DNA of 64,000 nt from Haematobia irritans (GCF_050003625.1 NC_134397.1:268516070-268580069); one strand, 5' to 3'; numbered from the stretch's first letter, positions 1-10,587 are shown. Notes: a model not told the origin generated them from the letters alone. A program made the numbers and translations.

Positions 1-560
1 CTCCTTGTGCAAAATTTCAAGCTATTCGGGATAAAACTCTGGCTTCTGGGTCCATATAAGTGCATATCGGGCGAAAGATATATATGGGAGCTATATCTAA
101 ATCTGAATCGATTTCAATCAAATTTTGCACACTTGACTATACGACTAAGTGTTATGTTTGTACAAAATTTCAAGCAAATCGGTACAAAACTCTGGCTGCT
201 GGGTGCATATGAGTGCATATCGGGCGAATGATATATATGGGAGCTATATCTAAATCTGAACCGATTTCTTCCAAAATCAATAGGGTTCTATTCTGACCCA
301 AAACAGGAACTGGTGCCAAATTGGACTTAAATTGCGACCTAGACTTTGATCACAAAAATGTGTTCACAGACAGACGGACGGACGGAGGGACGGACGGACG
401 GAGGGACGGACGGACAGACGGATATGGTTATATCGACTCAGGGACCCACCCGGAACATTATTGCCAAAGACACCATGTGTATCTCGTCTACTTCTGGGTG
501 TTACAAACATATGCACTAACTTATAATACCCTGTTCCACAGTGTGGCGCAGGGTATAATT
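1..560 (+). repeat. mini-me/DINE-1-like repeat, type B, tail end
   Basis: Non-coding interspersed repeat. It holds units of about 150 bp around the phrase ATATATGGGAGCTATATC, a GGAC/GACA microsatellite at about 361-421, and an end built as a hairpin (ATAATACCCTG...CAGGGTATAA, about 526-556). The same parts in the same order occur at 29786-30205, 36206-38095 and 44758-46278. The TA-rich plus (GTCY)n layout is that of the dipteran mini-me/DINE-1 type elements, which are Helitron-like; the family name is an inference. The left end lies outside the window. The two short frames here are chance. Confidence 0.7.
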
Positions 561-888
561 ATCTGATTTACTTGAGATTTACAGATAACACGCCCTGAGG
601 TTATGAATTGATTATGGGGTACCTGATTTTTTAATATTTGGACGGGGTCACATCTCCCTTGAACGAATTTTTGAAAATTGGAACAAAATTATCCGATTTG
701 CTTGAAATGTTCAGGGAAGGTTGAAGGGGCGTCTAGGCAAAGAACAGCTACTTTATTTTTCGATATTTCGGGGGCCTCCCCTTTGAAAAAAACTAAAATT
801 TCTTGACTTACTGAAATTTTACGGAGAACTAAGTACATACCGTGAAACAATCACACTTTTCCAATTTACTTGAAATTTACAGAGGATG
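561..888. repeat. degenerate repeats of about 100 bp
   Basis: Old, badly decayed tandem-like copies sharing phrases such as ATATTTGGACGGGG, CTTGAAATTTACAGAG and CCTCCCCTTGAA. The same phrases recur at 7766-8760. The stretch between the two (889-7765) is made of identifiable insertions, so both parts may once have been one array. No coding capacity seen. Confidence 0.4.
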
Positions 889-1510
889 TCTTTACTTTAA
901 ACATTTTGGTATTGATTCCGAGCCAAAGAAGAAGCGGAGAATACAAGTAAGGATACTTTTAAGACACAATTCGCTTTTAAATTTGGGTTTTGTGTACTTG
1001 CTTCTAGGGAGCCAATTTTAATTTTTCGCTTTTCCACCTTTTTTTCTTCATAAGCCATCAAAGTCCCTTAAAAACGAGTTAACGACAACTTTATTTTCCA
1101 AATTCAGACTCGACTTCCAGTAACATTTTTGCAATGTTTCAAGTAAAAAACGTCTTTAAAATAAAGTTTTGTAAAACATGTCCTATATTTGAACGATTTT
1201 TTGCTTTGTAGTGAAGATGCAAAAAGACAACAAATTTAAAGACAATTTCATTAATTTTAAAGAAATTTTCTGAATTATTAAAGTCAAGTTGACCTTAGCC
1301 CAAACATTTTTTCTTTCATGTTATGATACCCATTTGTAATTGAAATCACTTAATTATAAGGACAATACGACTTCGTTGAAAAGTTTATCGACTTTTGGAG
1401 AAGGAAAAAATCTTTATATTAGAGAAATGCGTCTTCTATGCTAAGCAAAATTCGCATTCGTATTTTAAAGACATTAAATCTTTGACCTCACGACAATATT
1501 TTTTTCAGTG
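889..1510 (+). mobile_element. MITE, CACTGAAAAA family, 5' truncated
   Basis: Matches the full MITE at 6082-6738 from the phrase TGTCTTTACTTTAAA to the right terminus TTTTTTTCAGTG, followed by TA (1511-1512). The left terminal repeat is missing. Non-coding. The TA flank and the CACTG terminus are typical of Tc1/mariner-type MITEs. Confidence 0.7.
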
Positions 1511-1570
1511 TATATTGTTATTTTTTGTTTTCAATTCAATTATTCAATTTCTTTATTGTTTAATAATAGT

Positions 1571-4287
1571 AGGTCGGATGGAATTGCAAATGGACCATAT
1601 CGGTCCACTTTTACGTATAGCCCCCATATAAACGGACCTCCAAATTTGGCTTGCGAATCCTCTAAGAGAAGCAAATTTCATCCGATCCGGCTGAAATTTG
1701 GTACATGGTGTTAGTATATGGTCTCTAACAACCATGCAAAAATTGGTCCACATCGGTCCATAATTATATATAGCCCCCATATAAACCGATCCCCCGATTT
1801 GGCTTGCGGAGCCTCTAAGAGAAGCAAATTTCATCCGATATGGTCTCTAATGACCATGCAAAAATTGGTTCATATCGGTCCATAATTATATATAGCCCCC
1901 ATATAAACCGATCACCAGAGTTGACCTTCGGAGCCTCTTGGAAGATCAAAATTTATCTGATTCTGTTGAAATTTGGTACGTGGTGTTAATATATGGCTTT
2001 AAACACCCATGCAAAAATTGGTCGAAATCGGTCCATAATTGTATATAAAAACCCTATATAAACCGATCCCCAGATTTGACCTCCGGAGCCTCTTGGAAGA
2101 GCAAAATTCATCCGATTCGGTTGAAATTTGGTACCTGAAGTTAGTATATGGTATCCAACAACAATGCAGGAATTGGTTCCTATCAGTCCATAACTATATA
2201 TAGCCCCCATATAAATCGACCCCCAGATTTGACCTCCGGTGCCTTTTGGAGAAGCAAAATTCATTCGATCTGGTTGAAATTTGGTACGTGGTGGTAGTAT
2301 ATGATACTTAACAACATGTGCGTGAAGATAAATTGTAAATTTAACTAGTCGAGACACAAACCAGGTAGTTTTTGCCTGCGCGCCTAATGGGTTAATTACA
2401 ATTTGGGGAGATAAAATATTTAATGAAATTCAGCACTTTCCAACATATTTGCGCAAAATATTTTGGTATTAAACGAAAGATCTTGACAAGTACTATAAAT
2501 GCAAGTGGTTGTCATGTTCGAAAGCGTCCCATAAATGTTAGTTTTGCAGCTATATTTTAAAAGTCAGTTTGTCCAACTTGAAATAAAGTTAAACTACGCC
2601 CACTTTGCAATACCTGCTCTAGATTTTTTAGTATCAAATGAAAGCTCTTGATGAGTACTATAAATCCAAGTGGTTGTTATATTCGAAAGCATCATAAAAA
2701 TATCGATTTTTATCAAAAAGAAAATTACTTTTTTAGAATTTCAAAAAAAAAGTGCACATTGGCCCACTGTGCAACACCTGCTCTACAGTGTTTGGTATCA
2801 AATGAAAACTCTTGATGAGTACTATAAATGCAAGTGGTTTTTATTTTCGAAAGTTTCCCAAAAAAAATTGTTTTAAGCAAAAGTAAAATGAATTTGCGAA
2901 ATTTTAGAAAATATCGCACCAGCGCCCACTGTGCAAAACCTGCTCTAGGGCACGGGTGTCCTATATTGTAACTTCGTGCAAACTAAGTTTATTTTTGATA
3001 AAAATCGATATTTCTGTGATGCTTTCGAATATAACAACCACTTGGATTTGTAGTACTCATCAAGAGCTTTCATTTGATACCAAAAAATCTAGAGCAGGTA
3101 TTGCACAGTGGGCCCGCGTGCACTATATTTTAAATTCTGACATATTAATTATATTTTTGATAAAAATCGATATTTCTATGAAGCTTTCGAACATGAGAAC
3201 CACTTGCGTTTATAGTACTCGTCAAGAGCTTTCATTTGATACCAAACAATCTAGAGCAGGTTTTGCACAGTGGGCGCTGGTGCGATATTTTCTAAAATTT
3301 CGCAAATTAATTTTACTTTTGCTTACAACAATTTTTTTTGGGAAACTTTCGAAAATAAAAACCACTTGCATTTATAGTACTCATCAAGAGTTTTCATTTG
3401 ATACCAAACACTGTAGAGCAGGTGTTGCACAGTGGGCCAATGTGCACTTTTTTTTGAAATTCTAAAAAAGTAATTTTCTTTTTTATAAAAATCGATATTT
3501 TTATGATGCTTTCGAACATGACAACCACTTGCGTTTATAGTACTCGTCAAGAGCTTTCATTTGATACCAAAAAATCTAGAGCAGGTATTGCACAGTGAGC
3601 GTAGTTTAACTTTATCTCAAGTTGGACAAACTGACTTTTAAAATATAGCTGCAAAACTAACATTTATGGGACGCTTTCGAACATGACAACCACTTGCATT
3701 TATAGTACTTGTTAATATATTTCGTTTAATACCAAAATATTTTGCGCAAATATGTTGGAAAGTGCTGAATTTCATTAAATATTTTATCTCCCCAAATTGT
3801 AATTAACCCATTAGGTGCGCAGGCAAAAACTACCTGGTTTGTGTCTCGACTAGTTAAATTTACAATTTATCTTCACGCACATCTTAACAACTATGCCATA
3901 AGTGGTCCATATCAGTCCATAATCATATATAGCCCCCATATAAACCGATCCCGAGATTTGGTTTTGGAGCCTCTGGGAGGAGCAAATTGTGCTAGTATAT
4001 GGCCGTTAACAACCATGCCTAACTAGGTCCATATCGGTCTATAGTTATATATAGCCATCAGATAAATCGATCCCCAATCACACAAAAATTGGTCCATATC
4101 AAATTCATAATTGTTTATAGCCCCCATATAAGCGACCCCCATATTTCAATTTCCATGTCGATTCGTAATTATTTGTAGACTTACCTATACATAACTTTTT
4201 TGTCTAATATATACCACGTGTGGACTAACTCACAATTCAGAAAATGATGTTAAGAAGTTTTAAGATACCACAACCCAAGTAATTCGA
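1571..4287. repeat. mini-me/DINE-1-like repeat, type A, interrupted
   Basis: Units of about 150 bp with the phrases TATAGCCCCCATATAAACCG, GAAATTTGGTACATGGTG and ACCATGCAAAAATTGG. They are split by the Foldback-like element at 2316-3882 and resume at 3892. The repeat ends near 4287 at the phrase AATTCGATTGT, where LINE sequence begins; in other copies (47.5 kb) the repeat continues there to its ACTTGTTT terminus. Non-coding. Confidence 0.7.
2316..3882. mobile_element. Foldback-like element with long inverted arms
   Basis: The first 500-600 bases and the last 500-600 bases are near-identical inverted copies, beginning ATGTGCGTGAAG and ending CTTCACGCACAT. The arms contain repeated units of about 160-190 bp (phrases TCTAGAGCAGGT, GCACAGTGGGC, AACCACTTGC). 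The element is flanked by a perfect 9-bp direct repeat, CTTAACAAC, at 2307-2315 and 3883-3891, within a type A mini-me-like repeat. Long arms with internal repeats and a 9-bp duplication are the hallmarks of Drosophila Foldback (FB) elements, and 9 bp is also used by MULEs. No transposase is visible, so it would be non-autonomous. Confidence 0.85.
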
Positions 4288-6081
4288 TTGTAAAAAATTT
4301 TCCTTGTAAAAAATATAGCTTGACATTTGTCCGAATTAACAACTATTTTCCATTTGGCATAATAATTTAACAGTGTTTCTACAGATCTCTGTAAATTATA
4401 TATTATATGTGATGATTGTCTACCAGAACATAGTATACCTGTGTCATCAGAAAAAATGGATAATATAGAATTTTCCAGATTCGGAATATCAGCCGTATAT
4501 ATGTTATACAGTATTGGGGATAAACAAGATCAAGCTATTAGTTCATATAATTCCGACATCACAGAACCGATATGTACTCTAAATGATCTAGATTGTAAAA
4601 CACTTCTTATTATCCGCACTATTGACGACGGAAATCTAACCTTTTCAGCTTATAGACCAGTGCATCATGCCAGACAGAATCAAACGCAGCTTTAATATCG
4701 AGAAGTAGCATGCCTGTAGAGTTTTGTACATTAAAATTAGTCTTAAGAATTAGTCTTGACAATATTTCTAATTCGAACTAAGGGATGAACGGTGTTGTGT
4801 TCCCTTAGAAAGCCGATTTGCTCCGAAGCAAAATATTTTTTTTCGTTGACAAACTGTTCTATCTGATCCTTAACAACTCTCTCCAGAACTTTACTCATTG
4901 ACGATAATAAACTGATAGGTCGGTAAGAAGATGCAGAATCACGTGGCTTATTAGGTTTATTAATTGGAATCATATCCGAGCCTGAGACAGCTATTTATAA
5001 AAAAGGTTAAGAATTTTATACCCTTACTTGGTAGAGCTTTCAGGCATATATTATTAATACCGTCAATTCCTGGAGCTTTTTTCTTTCGAAGACTCTTAAC
5101 TATTTCATTAATCTTTCTACAAGAAATGTCGACGTGATTTTCAGGAGCCATGTTAGAATCGAATAATTGTAAACGATTTGTAACAACTTCCTCAATAATA
5201 GGGCTTCTTAAGTTGCAGGAAAAAAGAGTAATTTTCATAAAAAAAATCTTTCTTAAAATCTGACATTTATCAACAGTGGTAGAATAACGAATGTCGTCCT
5301 GGGTAATTGTGGGAATATTCTTGGATTTTTACGTATTATCTTTGTTAGGTTCCAAAATGGAGGGGATCCTTTATCCAAGGATGACAGCAGATTGTTCCAA
5401 GATCTGTTTCTAAAACTCTGAATCGCATCACATTTTAAACACATTGTAATCGTTGGTTTCTCTATAGCGTATCCATCTTCTACGAAAATGGTTTCTACAT
5501 CTCATGGGAAGCTTTATATTTTCAGGAAATTTTCTACCACGATTTTTCTTAACTTTACAGGGTACACTGTGAGCGATAGCTTCATTTAAAAATGTAGTAA
5601 AATGTTCAAGAGCTGAATCGACAAGTTCTGTTGACTACAATTCTACAGTGGGAAGATTAAGATTTTGATTTACAAAGTGAGCGAATCGATGCCAATTTGC
5701 AGATTTAAAATTACGATATGTGAGTAGGGTATTGCTATATTGAAAATTTAAACACAATTTCACTGGAAGATGGTCTGAACTCAATTCGTTTGTGACTATC
5801 GGTGTCTCCAAGAATTCTATCATGTTGCTGAGAAAGATATCAAGAGTAGAGCTCTGACAATTTAATTGTGATGGAATGTATGTACTATCATTAGGATATA
5901 ACAACCATACGAGTTTTGTTTCTCATAAATAATGTTTCCCCAGCAATTTGCCCTAGCGCAGCCCCATAATTGATTACGGCTGTTGAAATTGCCCCCCAGA
6001 ATATACTTCTTACACCTTGTCAGTTTATGAATATCATACGCAAATATCTTTTTACGTGAAACATCAGCGCCAACATTACCA

Positions 6082-6738
6082 CACTGAAAAAAAAGCATAC
6101 TCGGTTCCAAAGACTTTGTCTTTACTTTAAAAAATTTGGTATTGATTCCGTGCCAAAGAAGCGGAGAATACAAGTAAGGATACTTTTAAGACACAATTCT
6201 CTTTTAAATTTAGGTTTTGTGTACTTGCTTGTAGGAAGCAAATTTTAATTTTTCGCTTTCTCAGCTTTTTTTTCTTCATATGCTATCAAAGTCCTTTAAA
6301 AACGAGTTAACGGCAACTTTTTTTTTCCAAATTAGGACTCGACTTCCAGTAGAAATTATGCTACGTTTGAAGTAAAAAACTTCTGTAAAATAAAGTTTTG
6401 AAAAACATTTCCTATATTTGAACGATTTTTTGCTTTGTAGTCAAGATGCAAAAAGACAACAAATTTAAAGACAATTTCATTTAATTTAAAGAATTTTTCT
6501 GAATTAATAAAGTCAAGTTGACCTTAGCCTATAAATTTTTTCTTTCATGTTAAGATACCCATTTTTAAGTCAAATCACTTAATTATAAGGACAATACGAC
6601 TTCATTGAAAAGTTTATCGACTTTTGGACAAGGAAAATAACTTTATTTTAGAGAAATGCGTCTTCTATGCTAAGCAAAATTTGTATTCGTATTTTAAAGA
6701 CATGAAATCTTTGACCTCACGACAATATTTTTTCAGTG
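6082..6738 (-). mobile_element. MITE, CACTGAAAAA family, inserted in LINE
   Basis: Termini CACTGAAAAAAAA and TTTTTTCAGTG, 657 bp, non-coding. Flanked by CA at 6080-6081 and 6739-6740, a 2-bp duplication in place of the TA seen for other copies. It interrupts the LINE endonuclease codons for FPGGN; excision with one CA restores the frame. Related copies are at 889-1510 and 15212-15768. Confidence 0.85.
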
Positions 6739-6764
6739 CACCAGGAAAATAACAAGAGTAGATA

Positions 6765-7698
6765 AAGGGTGATTTGTTAAGAGCTTGATAACTTTTTAAA
6801 AAAAAAAAAACGCATAAAATTTGCAAAATCTCATCGGTTCTTTATTTGAAACGTTAGATTGGTCCATGACATTTACTTTTTGAAGATAATTTCATTTAAA
6901 TGTTGACCGCGGCTGCGTCTTAGGTGGTCCATTCGGAAAGTCCAATTTTGGGCAACTTTTTCGAGCATTTCGGCCGGAATAGCCCGAATTTCTTCGGAAA
7001 TGTTGTCTTCCAAAGCTGGAATAGTTGCTGGCTTATTTCTGTAGACTTTAGACTTGACGTAGCCCCACAAAAAATAGTCTAAAGGCGTCAAATCGCATGA
7101 TCTTGGTGGCCAACTTACCGGTCCATTTCTTGAGATGAATTGTTCTCCGAAGTTTTCCCTCAAAATGGCCATAGAATCGCGAGCTGTGTGGCATGTAGCG
7201 CCATCTTGTTGAAACCACATGTCAACCAAGTTCAGTTCTTCCATTTTTGGCAACAAAAAGTTTGTTAGCATCGAACGATAGCGATCGCCATTCACCGTAA
7301 CGTTGCGTCCAACAGCATCTTTGAAAAAATACGGTCCAATGATTCCACCAGCGTACAAACCACACCAAACAGTGCATTTTTCGGGATGCATGGGCAGTTC
7401 TTGAACGGCTTCTGGTTGCTCTTCACTCCAAATGCGGCAATTTTGCTTATTTACGTAGCCATTCAACCAGAAATGAGCCTCATCGCTGAACAAAATTTGT
7501 CGATAAAAAAGCGGATTTTCTGCCAACTTTTCTAGGGCCCATTCACTGAAAATTCGACGTTGTGGCAGATCGTTCGGCTATTCATGATGAAATGTCAAAG
7601 CATACTGAGCATCTTTCTCATTGACACCATGTCTGAAATCCCACGTGATCTGTCAAATACTAATGCATGAAAATCCTAACCTCAAAAGAATCACCCTT
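6765..7698 (-). mobile_element. DD41D Tc1/mariner-type transposon, internally deleted
   Basis: Terminal inverted repeats AAGGGTGATT and AATCACCCTT with TA target duplications at 6763-6764 and 7699-7700. Length is 934 bp, where relatives of about 1.3 kb are expected. It carries the catalytic part of a transposase (6873-7526). Directly upstream of the coding part an in-frame TAG (near 7578) abuts what looks like 5' leader sequence, so the region encoding the DNA-binding domain was removed by a clean internal deletion. Inserted in the jockey-like LINE 26 bp from the MITE. Confidence 0.9.
6873..7526 (-). CDS. DD41D transposase catalytic domain, N-terminally truncated
   Basis: 217 residues from the first Met; the frame reads on a further 20 or so codons upstream to a TAG. 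Members of this family cut and paste DNA at TA sites using three acidic residues in an RNase H-like fold. Visible are FSDEAHFWLNG (first D), WFQQDGATCHTA (second D) and SCDLTPLDYFLWG (third D), with 41 residues between the second and third Asp. This is the DD41D arrangement described for rosa-type elements. The helix-turn-helix DNA-binding half is absent (family about 340 residues), so it should not bind its own ends. No frameshift is seen in the remaining part, which suggests a fairly recent element. Whether it is expressed cannot be judged. Confidence 0.85.
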   Translation of the reverse strand: MAENPLFYRQILFSDEAHFWLNGYVNKQNCRIWSEEQPEAVQELPMHPEKCTVWCGLYAGGIIGPYFFKDAVGRNVTVNGDRYRSMLTNFLLPKMEELNLVDMWFQQDGATCHTARDSMAILRENFGEQFISRNGPVSWPPRSCDLTPLDYFLWGYVKSKVYRNKPATIPALEDNISEEIRAIPAEMLEKVAQNWTFRMDHLRRSRGQHLNEIIFKK

Positions 7699-7765
7699 TA
7701 TTAACGTTACCTATGTTCGTTTGAACTTGTATACCTATGTTCTCGATAAGGGATTCTGATTTTGT

Positions 7766-8760
7766 GATATTCGGAAGGGAAGAGGGTTCTCGCCTTGCCC
7801 TGCTGTTTAAAAATTTGGCTTATAGTTTGTTTGAGATATTCTGGGACGTCTACACAATATACGCTATATTATTTTTCGATATTTGGACGGGGAGGAAGAC
7901 CTCCTCTAAAACTAAAAAAAAAAGAATTCTCAAGTTTACTTTAAATTTACGAAGGTCGTAGGGGTTGGTTATGAAATCAATATGGTGTACTTGAGTTTTG
8001 GATATTTGGACGGTAACCTTCCCACACTATGAAACTAGAAGGAAAGTGTACAGATTTTCTTGCAATTTTCAGAGAAAGTAACGTCCTTAAAAAAAAATAG
8101 AGCAAAATCGAACCTTCTCCGACTTACTTGAAATTGGGAGAAGATGATTAAATTTATACAGGGTATATGATTTTTCGATGTCTGGTTGGGGAACTGGGAA
8201 TAGTGAAGTTGGGTAGTTTGTGCAATGAACATAGGGTACGTGAATTTACGATATCTGGTTTGGGGAGGAGCGAAGGAGGCGGGTTTCCTTTTGTCAGATT
8301 TTTTTGAAAATAGAAAGCAAAAGATTGTCGATAAATGAGAATTCGGTACATAATTTTATGATTTTTCCACAGGCTTCTGGCAGATTTTTTTAAGTGAAAA
8401 ACTTAAATTTACATGAAGTTGACAAACAACGTAGAAAGGTTCTTCAACCCTTTAACAAATGTTAATATGGTAAATTTGTAAGTACTTTTACTTTTTCCGA
8501 TTTATAAGACGGTATGTTGAGGAGAAGTATACCTCCCCTTGAAAAACCTCGCTTGAAATTCATAGGAAATGTAAAAGATTGTCCAACGATTTGAATACAT
8601 AACATTTAAAAAACAACAAATTGGTTGAAAGGGAGGACGCCCTACCCGACGTTTGTTAAGGCGGCCCGTTTTACATCTGTATAAGCGCCCTAGTTTTGTA
8701 TATAAAAGAAAAAGCAAGTAGTCCGATTTTTTTTTTTTTGAAATGTACGGGACACGTGCG
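7766..8760. repeat. degenerate repeats of about 100 bp
   Basis: Decayed units sharing GATATTTGGACGGGG, TTTTTCGATRTCTGG, ACTTGAAATT and GGTTGGTTATGAAATC, related to 561-888. No conserved reading frame. From 8761 to about 8915 I see nothing recognisable. Confidence 0.4.
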
Positions 8761-8915
8761 TGAAAACCATGGAGTGATTAATCAGTACTTCAGTTTTTGT
8801 GCCAGACTTCCCCTGACCCCACTTTTTAAAAAGAGTTCAAATCTTTTCGAATTTGTTTTCAGATCGAAGGATATGGTTATGGTTGACTAAGTTAACAAAA
8901 ATATGTTTCGGGAGG

Positions 8916-8985
8916 CGCAGCCAAGCGGGCCGGGTTATTCTAGTAATTTATACAATATGACGAAATATTATATATTTCAATAAAG
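8916..8985 (+). other. possible LINE 3'-end-like remnant
   Basis: The GC-rich phrase GCGCAGCCAAGCGGGCCGGG followed by TTATTCTAGTAATTTATA resembles the short GC-rich 3' ends of some RTE-type LINEs, and AATAAA lies nearby. This is recognition by style only; the rest of such an element is not visible. Confidence 0.2.
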
Positions 8986-9024
8986 TAAATCCCTGAGGAA
9001 AATAGAAATCCCCATCGAAACGTA

Positions 9025-9099
9025 GGATAACAATATGAAAGAGAAATAAAATTTTTCTCTTGAAACATGTTTGAGGTGATCATATTCCTTCTCTGGATG
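9025..9099 (+). mobile_element. half copy of palindromic GATCACCTC MITE
   Basis: Carries the right half of the MITE seen complete at 47164-47413, including GAGGTGATCATATTCCTTC, and ends at a TA (9100-9101). The left half is not recognisable. From 9100 to about 9310 there is no identifiable feature. Confidence 0.6.
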
Positions 9100-9316
9100 T
9101 ATACTTTGCTGAAAAGTTATTTGAAGACTTCAAAGTTTTATTGACAATACTACGATTAGTTGAAAACTTGGCTTTTGACTCTTGTAGTCCTAGTTTTCCA
9201 AACAATTATACGAAAAATTAGAAACCTAATTGTTTGAGGGTAATCTAACTCTTCAAAGTCTCAACCGGCGTGATTGCTTACTTTTTAAAATGCCATTTTG
9301 CTATTATTAATCCAAG

Positions 9317-9322
9317 TTTATT
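9317..9322 (-). terminator. poly(A) signal of the RS-rich secreted protein gene
   Basis: AATAAA on the minus strand, 38 bases beyond the stop codon at 9360-9362. Confidence 0.5.
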
Positions 9323-9359
9323 ATTTTTCCCCAAAGGGATCATTAGTATTTTTTTTTCA

Positions 9360-9977
9360 TTATTTGTGCGGTTGTCTTGTTGACCGTGGGCGGGAAGTAG
9401 ATCGTGAACGTATTCGACCATTTTGAGTGTTTGCACGCTCCTTTCCCTGCGACTGTCGTCGTTCTAACGGTTGAGAGTTTTGGCGTTCATATCCTTGTAG
9501 CGACGATCGAGGTTCCAATTGTTGTGAATTTGAGCGCATATGACCTTGTGACTTTCGCCTTTCGGTTTGTTGAGATTGTGATCGTTCAACTACTGGTCTG
9601 GAAGTAGATCGTGAACGTGCCCGATCCATTTGCTGTTGCATGGGGCGTTCATTTTGTAGAGAGTTTGAGCGGTGATAGCCTTGAGCCTTTTGCCATTCCA
9701 ATTGTTGGGAATATGACCGACCCACTACCTGTGAGTTTGAGCGTTCCAATTGTTGCGTGTACGGTAATTGCAATCCTTGTGATTTTGATTGTTGTAATAT
9801 TTGTGAGTTAGGGCGAACTGTTGGTAGTGGGCGTTGTGTACCACGTACTGCTCCACCCATAGCTGGTAAACCTTGATATTTATGATAATTTGTTTTACTT
9901 GTTGAGCCACCACATTCCATTGCAGTTGGTAAAAGGCATGTCACCGTAAATAACAAACCGTAAGTGAACAAATGCAT
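9360..9977 (-). CDS. secreted basic Gln/Ser/Arg-rich repeat protein, unknown function
   Basis: A single-exon gene of 205 codons. Residues 1-20 or so (MHLFTYGLLFTVTCLLPTAM) form a clear signal peptide, so the product should be secreted. The mature part is low-complexity and very basic, built from degenerate repeats of about 10 residues around RSNSQQLER and SQG. It contains two matching RSRSTSRP blocks, one mid-protein and one near the C-terminus. Only one Cys (near residue 22) remains after the predicted signal. The start is supported by a TATA box (10026-10034) about 50 bases upstream, and AATAAA follows the stop. It points away from the three Cys-pair genes on the plus strand. I do not recognise it; such proteins are often gland products (salivary, accessory gland, eggshell), which is inference only. 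The absence of stops in an AT-rich setting argues that it is real. Confidence 0.75.
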   Translation of the reverse strand: MHLFTYGLLFTVTCLLPTAMECGGSTSKTNYHKYQGLPAMGGAVRGTQRPLPTVRPNSQILQQSKSQGLQLPYTQQLERSNSQVVGRSYSQQLEWQKAQGYHRSNSLQNERPMQQQMDRARSRSTSRPVVERSQSQQTERRKSQGHMRSNSQQLEPRSSLQGYERQNSQPLERRQSQGKERANTQNGRIRSRSTSRPRSTRQPHK

Positions 9978-10025
9978 GTCTCCAATATTACTCTTTTCCG
10001 TAGAGAGATCTACTAAGAAATGTCA

Positions 10026-10034
10026 TTTTATATA
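10026..10034 (-). promoter_or_regulatory. TATA box of the RS-rich protein gene
   Basis: TATATAAAA on the minus strand, about 50 bases before the ATG at 9977. This predicts transcription from about 10000 and a leader of roughly 25 nt. Confidence 0.6.
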
Positions 10035-10290
10035 AGAATAAGCTATATATTGTGCTAAACTATCCTAATCCAGGATTGGTGTCTGTAGTAAAATTTGCTT
10101 TGGTTATGAGAAATCAAAAATGAGCAGTTTAATTATATATGCGTTAACACGTTTAGAATGATTATCTTTTATATTAACTATACGGAAAAAATATTTTGAA
10201 AGTTTTGAACAACTTGGCAAACTGTGGGTAAGTTGTTGAAATGAACAACTTGAATTTTGAGAATTGGTAAAACTGATGCTTTTGAAGGTG

Positions 10291-10530
10291 CACTCAAAAA
10301 AAAGCGTACTCCATTATTTTTCTTCTCACTACGAAATTGTCTTTAACGAGTGAAAAAATTAATAATAGCTAATACATTTTCTTGAATTTGTCGAAAAATA
10401 TTTACTTATATTTGTGAAATCAGCGTGATATCTGCGTTTGTAATACAATTTAATAGTTAAAATTTTCTAAAAATAACCTAATCTTGCTAAAATTAACCAA
10501 TATTTTCCTGACACCTGGTCACCAATACTG
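10291..10530 (+). mobile_element. MITE, GTGAACC family, internally reduced copy
   Basis: Starts CACTCAAAAAAAAGCG. It shares TTTTCTTGAATTTGTCGAAAA, GTTTGTAATAC and AGTTAAAATTTTCTA blocks with the MITEs at 36359-36873 and 57851-58368. The right terminus is degraded. The 200 bp before it (10090-10290) hold nothing recognisable. Confidence 0.55.
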
Positions 10531-10534
10531 TGGT

Positions 10535-10587
10535 ACAGGGTATAATAAGTTTGTGCATTTGTATGTAACACCGCGAATGAGCAGTCA
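10535..10587 (+). repeat. mini-me-like repeat, type C, head fragment
   Basis: Phrase GTGGTACAGGGTATAATAAG followed by TTTGTGCATTTGTATGTAAC, the same head as at about 25035. The composite mariner is inserted directly after it. Confidence 0.5.

Larger units (their letters stand above)
4288..7765 (-). pseudogene. jockey-like LINE ORF2 relic (endonuclease + RT), interrupted
   Basis: Read right to left it encodes an AP-type endonuclease and then a reverse transcriptase. Recognisable parts are CYFPGGNVGADVSRKK across the MITE break, GGNFNSRNQLWGC (family usually GGDFN), SSDHLPV (the SDH motif), SYRPISLLSSMSKVLE, LLLDIKAAFDSVWHD, and SPILYNIYTADIP followed by FSDDTGIL, an FSDD version of the YADD catalytic motif. 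Frameshifts and stops occur throughout and the 3' end is missing after about 4288. Two later insertions split it: a MITE at 6082-6738 and a DD41D element at 6765-7698. Removing each with one copy of its target duplication restores the frame through NIGNVNIYSCYFPGGN. Clade assignment (jockey type) is by motif style. Not functional. Confidence 0.85.

Noticed and set aside
2956..3465. 169-codon frame in the Foldback-like element
   Set aside because: It is made of the internal repeats (TRQELSFDTKQSRAG repeated), with an equally open shadow on the other strand. No known domain.
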